A program made the position numbers and the translations under genes. This document shows positions 62,022 to 64,000 of a stretch of DNA of 64,000 bases, piece by piece (within the stretch, counting starts at the first letter, position 1; each line of letters opens with the position of its first letter). The notes under the pieces were generated by a model that was given only the letters and a program-made list of their open reading frames with translations, was not told the origin of the DNA and made no database searches. The DNA is from JBBRBB01 sp038206235 (GTDB taxonomy: Bacteria > Bacteroidota > Bacteroidia > Chitinophagales > Chitinophagaceae): NCBI GenBank assembly GCA_038206235.1, contig JBBRBB010000010.1:59460-123459 (forward strand). Reading direction: 5' to 3'.

Positions 62022-62193
62022 ATGTAGACTCTCAGCAAGAAACTTTCATTATTAACCCATATTTTTCACTATTAAAATTTTAATTAAACTGCTCGTATAA
62101 AAAACCTCTCCCTTTTTTGGTAGAAGAAAAAATGATTGTTTCTTAAAATAAATCTTTGTATTTTCACTTTCTTAATTCTTATCGAAATTCCCT

Positions 62194-62604
62194 ATGAAAC
62201 GAAATTTTAAAAAAATTTTATTGGTTGATGACGACCATATAATGAAATTTATTAGTGACAGGCTAATGAAGATTACAGGTTTTGCAGAAGAAATTATCGC
62301 GGTAATTGACGGGCATGAAGCCAGGGAATATTTAAGAAAGTCTCTTACCGCAGATAAGCCGGAATTACCCGATTTAATATTGCTTGACCTTCACATGAAT
62401 ATAATGACCGGATGGGAATTTCTCGATTGGTATAAAAGCTGGACTTCTTCTCTTAGAAATTATCCTCCTGTTTACATACTCTCTTCAACAATCAACGAAG
62501 AAGATTCAAAAAAAGCAAGCGCTTACAAGCAGGTATCCGGGCTTATTACAAAACCTATTACGCAGGAGAATTTGAATAAAATGCTTGCCAAACATTTAAA
62601 CTAA
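62194..62604 (+). CDS. Single-domain response regulator
   Basis: 136 residues, one receiver domain only. Acidic pocket IDDD-like KKILLVDDDHIMKFISDRL, phosphorylation site PDLILLDLHMNIMTGWEFLD (Asp in the LLDLH run), switch Ser/Thr in YILSSTINEEDSKKA and the conserved Lys in GLITKPITQENLNKM. No output domain, so it acts by protein-protein contact as CheY or a phosphorelay intermediate. No histidine kinase is nearby. It follows a terminator and is preceded by its own 240-base upstream gap. Confidence 0.9.
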   Translation: MKRNFKKILLVDDDHIMKFISDRLMKITGFAEEIIAVIDGHEAREYLRKSLTADKPELPDLILLDLHMNIMTGWEFLDWYKSWTSSLRNYPPVYILSSTINEEDSKKASAYKQVSGLITKPITQENLNKMLAKHLN

Positions 62605-62792
62605 CTTTATTTTCCTTTCGCATTAGTCTTCACAAATTTTTATTTTATTTTCTTTCCTTACAAGTCAATATGTACTATTTACAAATCCTGAAACTATTAT
62701 ATTTGCTAGGCAAGTGTTACATGATTTTAATTTACGAATTGCGGCTCTTTATTTGTAAATTTTTTTAAACAATAACCGTATAAAATTATTGC

Positions 62793-63485
62793 ATGACAGT
62801 TACTGATAATTACTTTATTAAGGAAGGATATAAAATAAATTTGAATGATGATGGCAGCAGGGTAATGCAATATACCTCAGTTCCCAAAGATACCATTTAC
62901 CAGGTTGAATGCTATAAGTATGCAGCAAAACTAATTCGGGAAAACAATGTAAAAAGTTGCCTTGAGCTGGGTTCAGGCTCCGGCTACAAGCTAAACAAAT
63001 ATATCTTTCCTTATTGTAAAGATGTGTATGGTATTGATCTGAAACATGCAGTTGAATATTGCAGCCAATTGTACAAAGATATGCATTGGGTATTTGATGA
63101 TTTTGATGCACCCAACCCCTCCATTGATAAAAAGTTTGATTTAATTATTTGTTTTGATGTTATTGAGCACCTGATATTCCCTGAAAATCTTTTGAACAAA
63201 ATAAAAACCTATTCCCATGCCGGCACAAGGATATTAATTTCTACTCCTGAGCGTGATTTGGTAAGAGGCTTTGACCACAAGGGGCCCCCGCCAAATGAAA
63301 AGCATATCAGGGAATGGAACCAGGAAGAATTAAAAGAATTTTTAGAATCACGGGGATTTAAAATACTTCACCATAAAATACTCGAAGCAAAGAAATTGAG
63401 CTTGCGCCTTAGATTTGGAACATGGAGAAGAGGTATTAATACTAAAACATGCCAAATGGTTGACTGTGTTTTACAAAATAATTAA
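62793..63485 (+). CDS. SAM-dependent methyltransferase
   Basis: 230 residues. SAM-binding motif I is CLELGSGSGYKLNKYIFPYC followed by GIDLKHAVEYCSQLYKD; FDLIICFDVIEHLIFPENLL is motif IV with its Asp/Glu. The C-terminus has the KEFLESRGFKILHHKI tail of methyltransferase_23-type sugar/lipid enzymes. It is separated from the polysaccharide genes by the G8 gene and the response regulator, so the link is possible, not shown. Confidence 0.82.
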   Translation: MTVTDNYFIKEGYKINLNDDGSRVMQYTSVPKDTIYQVECYKYAAKLIRENNVKSCLELGSGSGYKLNKYIFPYCKDVYGIDLKHAVEYCSQLYKDMHWVFDDFDAPNPSIDKKFDLIICFDVIEHLIFPENLLNKIKTYSHAGTRILISTPERDLVRGFDHKGPPPNEKHIREWNQEELKEFLESRGFKILHHKILEAKKLSLRLRFGTWRRGINTKTCQMVDCVLQNN

Positions 63486-63574
63486 AGCTCCTAAACTATT
63501 TTTTCTTTACTGCAGGAAATAATTTTTTTTAAATTATTTATTTGCATTATTTTTAAATCCGAAACCAATATCCA

Positions 63575-63805
63575 TTGAATATGATTAACCAATTCAAAGC
63601 TGGCAGCTTATTGCATTTTAAACAAAGCAAGTTGAATTTGATTTTTACATCGCTGCATACAAAGCTTGCTTTTTTCTCACCAAAAATATTTTACAAAAAT
63701 CACTGGTTGCCTAAAGAAGAAGCTGAAGAATCTGTTTCTTTTAAAGAGGCTCCGGATTTACTTCCGCCATTTTATGATGAACTGCATTTTGGTAACTATG
63801 AGTAA
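63575..63805 (+). CDS. Unrecognised 76-residue protein, possibly truncated by a stop
   Basis: Starts MNMINQFKAGSLLHFKQSKL and ends ELHFGNYE before TAA at 63803-63805. After the stop the same frame stays open with protein-like sequence (EITAAVTEVCRNCLDFSRER...KWLVNFNRIQ) to TAG at about 63908. The pattern suggests a longer gene of about 110 residues that has gained a stop, or an unusual 3' end. I do not recognise the family. It is followed by non-coding DNA to the end of the window. Confidence 0.4.
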   Translation: MNMINQFKAGSLLHFKQSKLNLIFTSLHTKLAFFSPKIFYKNHWLPKEEAEESVSFKEAPDLLPPFYDELHFGNYE

Positions 63806-64000
63806 GAAATTACGGCAGCAGTTACTGAAGTGTGTCGTAGAAACTGTCTAGATTTTTCAAGAGAAAGAGGACAAAAATGGTTGGTAAATTTTAATAGGAT
63901 TCAATAGGGTATTGTCTTAGAGCATACCAATCATAAAAAGGTTTATGATTGTCCTAAAATAGAATGAAAAAAAAGCTGTTACAATTGTGGCAGTTTTTCT
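63806..64000. other. Window end, no complete gene
   Basis: Besides the in-frame continuation described for the preceding ORF, an ORF in another frame ends at about 63851 and looks like a shadow. No other feature is supported. Confidence 0.4.

Noticed and set aside
1..64000. CRISPR array, tRNA or rRNA genes
   Set aside because: No regularly spaced repeat-spacer pattern, no cloverleaf with a GGTTCGA-type T arm and no rRNA-like block seen on either strand by eye.

Overview
The window is AT-rich chromosomal DNA from a member of the Bacteroidota, most likely of the Chitinophagaceae type. The signs are four or more secreted proteins ending in type IX secretion (T9SS) sorting domains, an UpxY-type NusG paralogue in front of a polysaccharide locus, Bacteroidota-typical families (DUF1599, BT_3928-like MauE/DoxX, DUF3570, DUF4266, CtlX, DUF4184), few Shine-Dalgarno sequences, frequent TTG starts and possible TAnnTTTG-like -7 boxes. 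The genus is inferred, not shown. I see no rRNA, tRNA, CRISPR array, transposase or integrase.

Layout. 1-5.0 kb: secreted proteins (a cut-off esterase, a delta-60 repeat protein and a large T9SS cargo). 5.1-8.1 kb, minus strand: housekeeping genes pdhA, a TPR membrane protein, ribH and ccmB. 8.2-10.5 kb: a CtlX-like hydrolase facing a lipoprotein beta-propeller. 10.9-13.8 kb, minus strand: a tightly overlapping operon of thioredoxin, ApbE, DUF4266 and DUF3570, probably an envelope redox/flavinylation module. 14.2-16.5 kb: a second thioredoxin-like protein, an arginase-family gene broken by a one-base frameshift, and a patch of duplicated gene debris with three look-alike terminators. 16.5-22.8 kb: a 39-residue membrane peptide coupled to a sodium:solute symporter, folP, DUF1599, a MauE/DoxX-like protein, a CBS protein, a DUF721 protein and msrA.

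23.3-58.7 kb is a large exopolysaccharide/glycan locus. It opens with an unrecognised putative regulator and UpxY, then a UDP-sugar dehydrogenase, Wza-like and Wzc-like export proteins, a PglK/MsbA-like ABC flippase, four GT2 genes (two a recent tandem duplicate), a formyltransferase/GIPT-like fusion, four GT4 genes, a probable Wzy polymerase, two paralogous polysaccharide deacetylases around a methyltransferase, and a GNAT protein. A Pgl-like set follows (PglC-like phosphoglycosyltransferase, PglE-like aminotransferase, PglF-like dehydratase; the PglD-like acetyltransferase is at the far end on the other strand). The set predicts that the glycan is started on UDP-di-N-acetylbacillosamine. An OafA-like acyltransferase and a CDP-sugar branch (RfbF, an epimerase, an RfbC-like epimerase and a SAF-domain oxidoreductase, with no rfbG) complete it.

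58.7-64 kb: a 38-codon basic micro-ORF with a plausible promoter, a G8/PA14/T9SS surface protein with a twin-arginine N-terminus, a single-domain response regulator, a methyltransferase and an unrecognised ORF with an in-frame stop. Intergenic short-phrase repeats and a REP-like palindrome found at two sites are the least explained structures.
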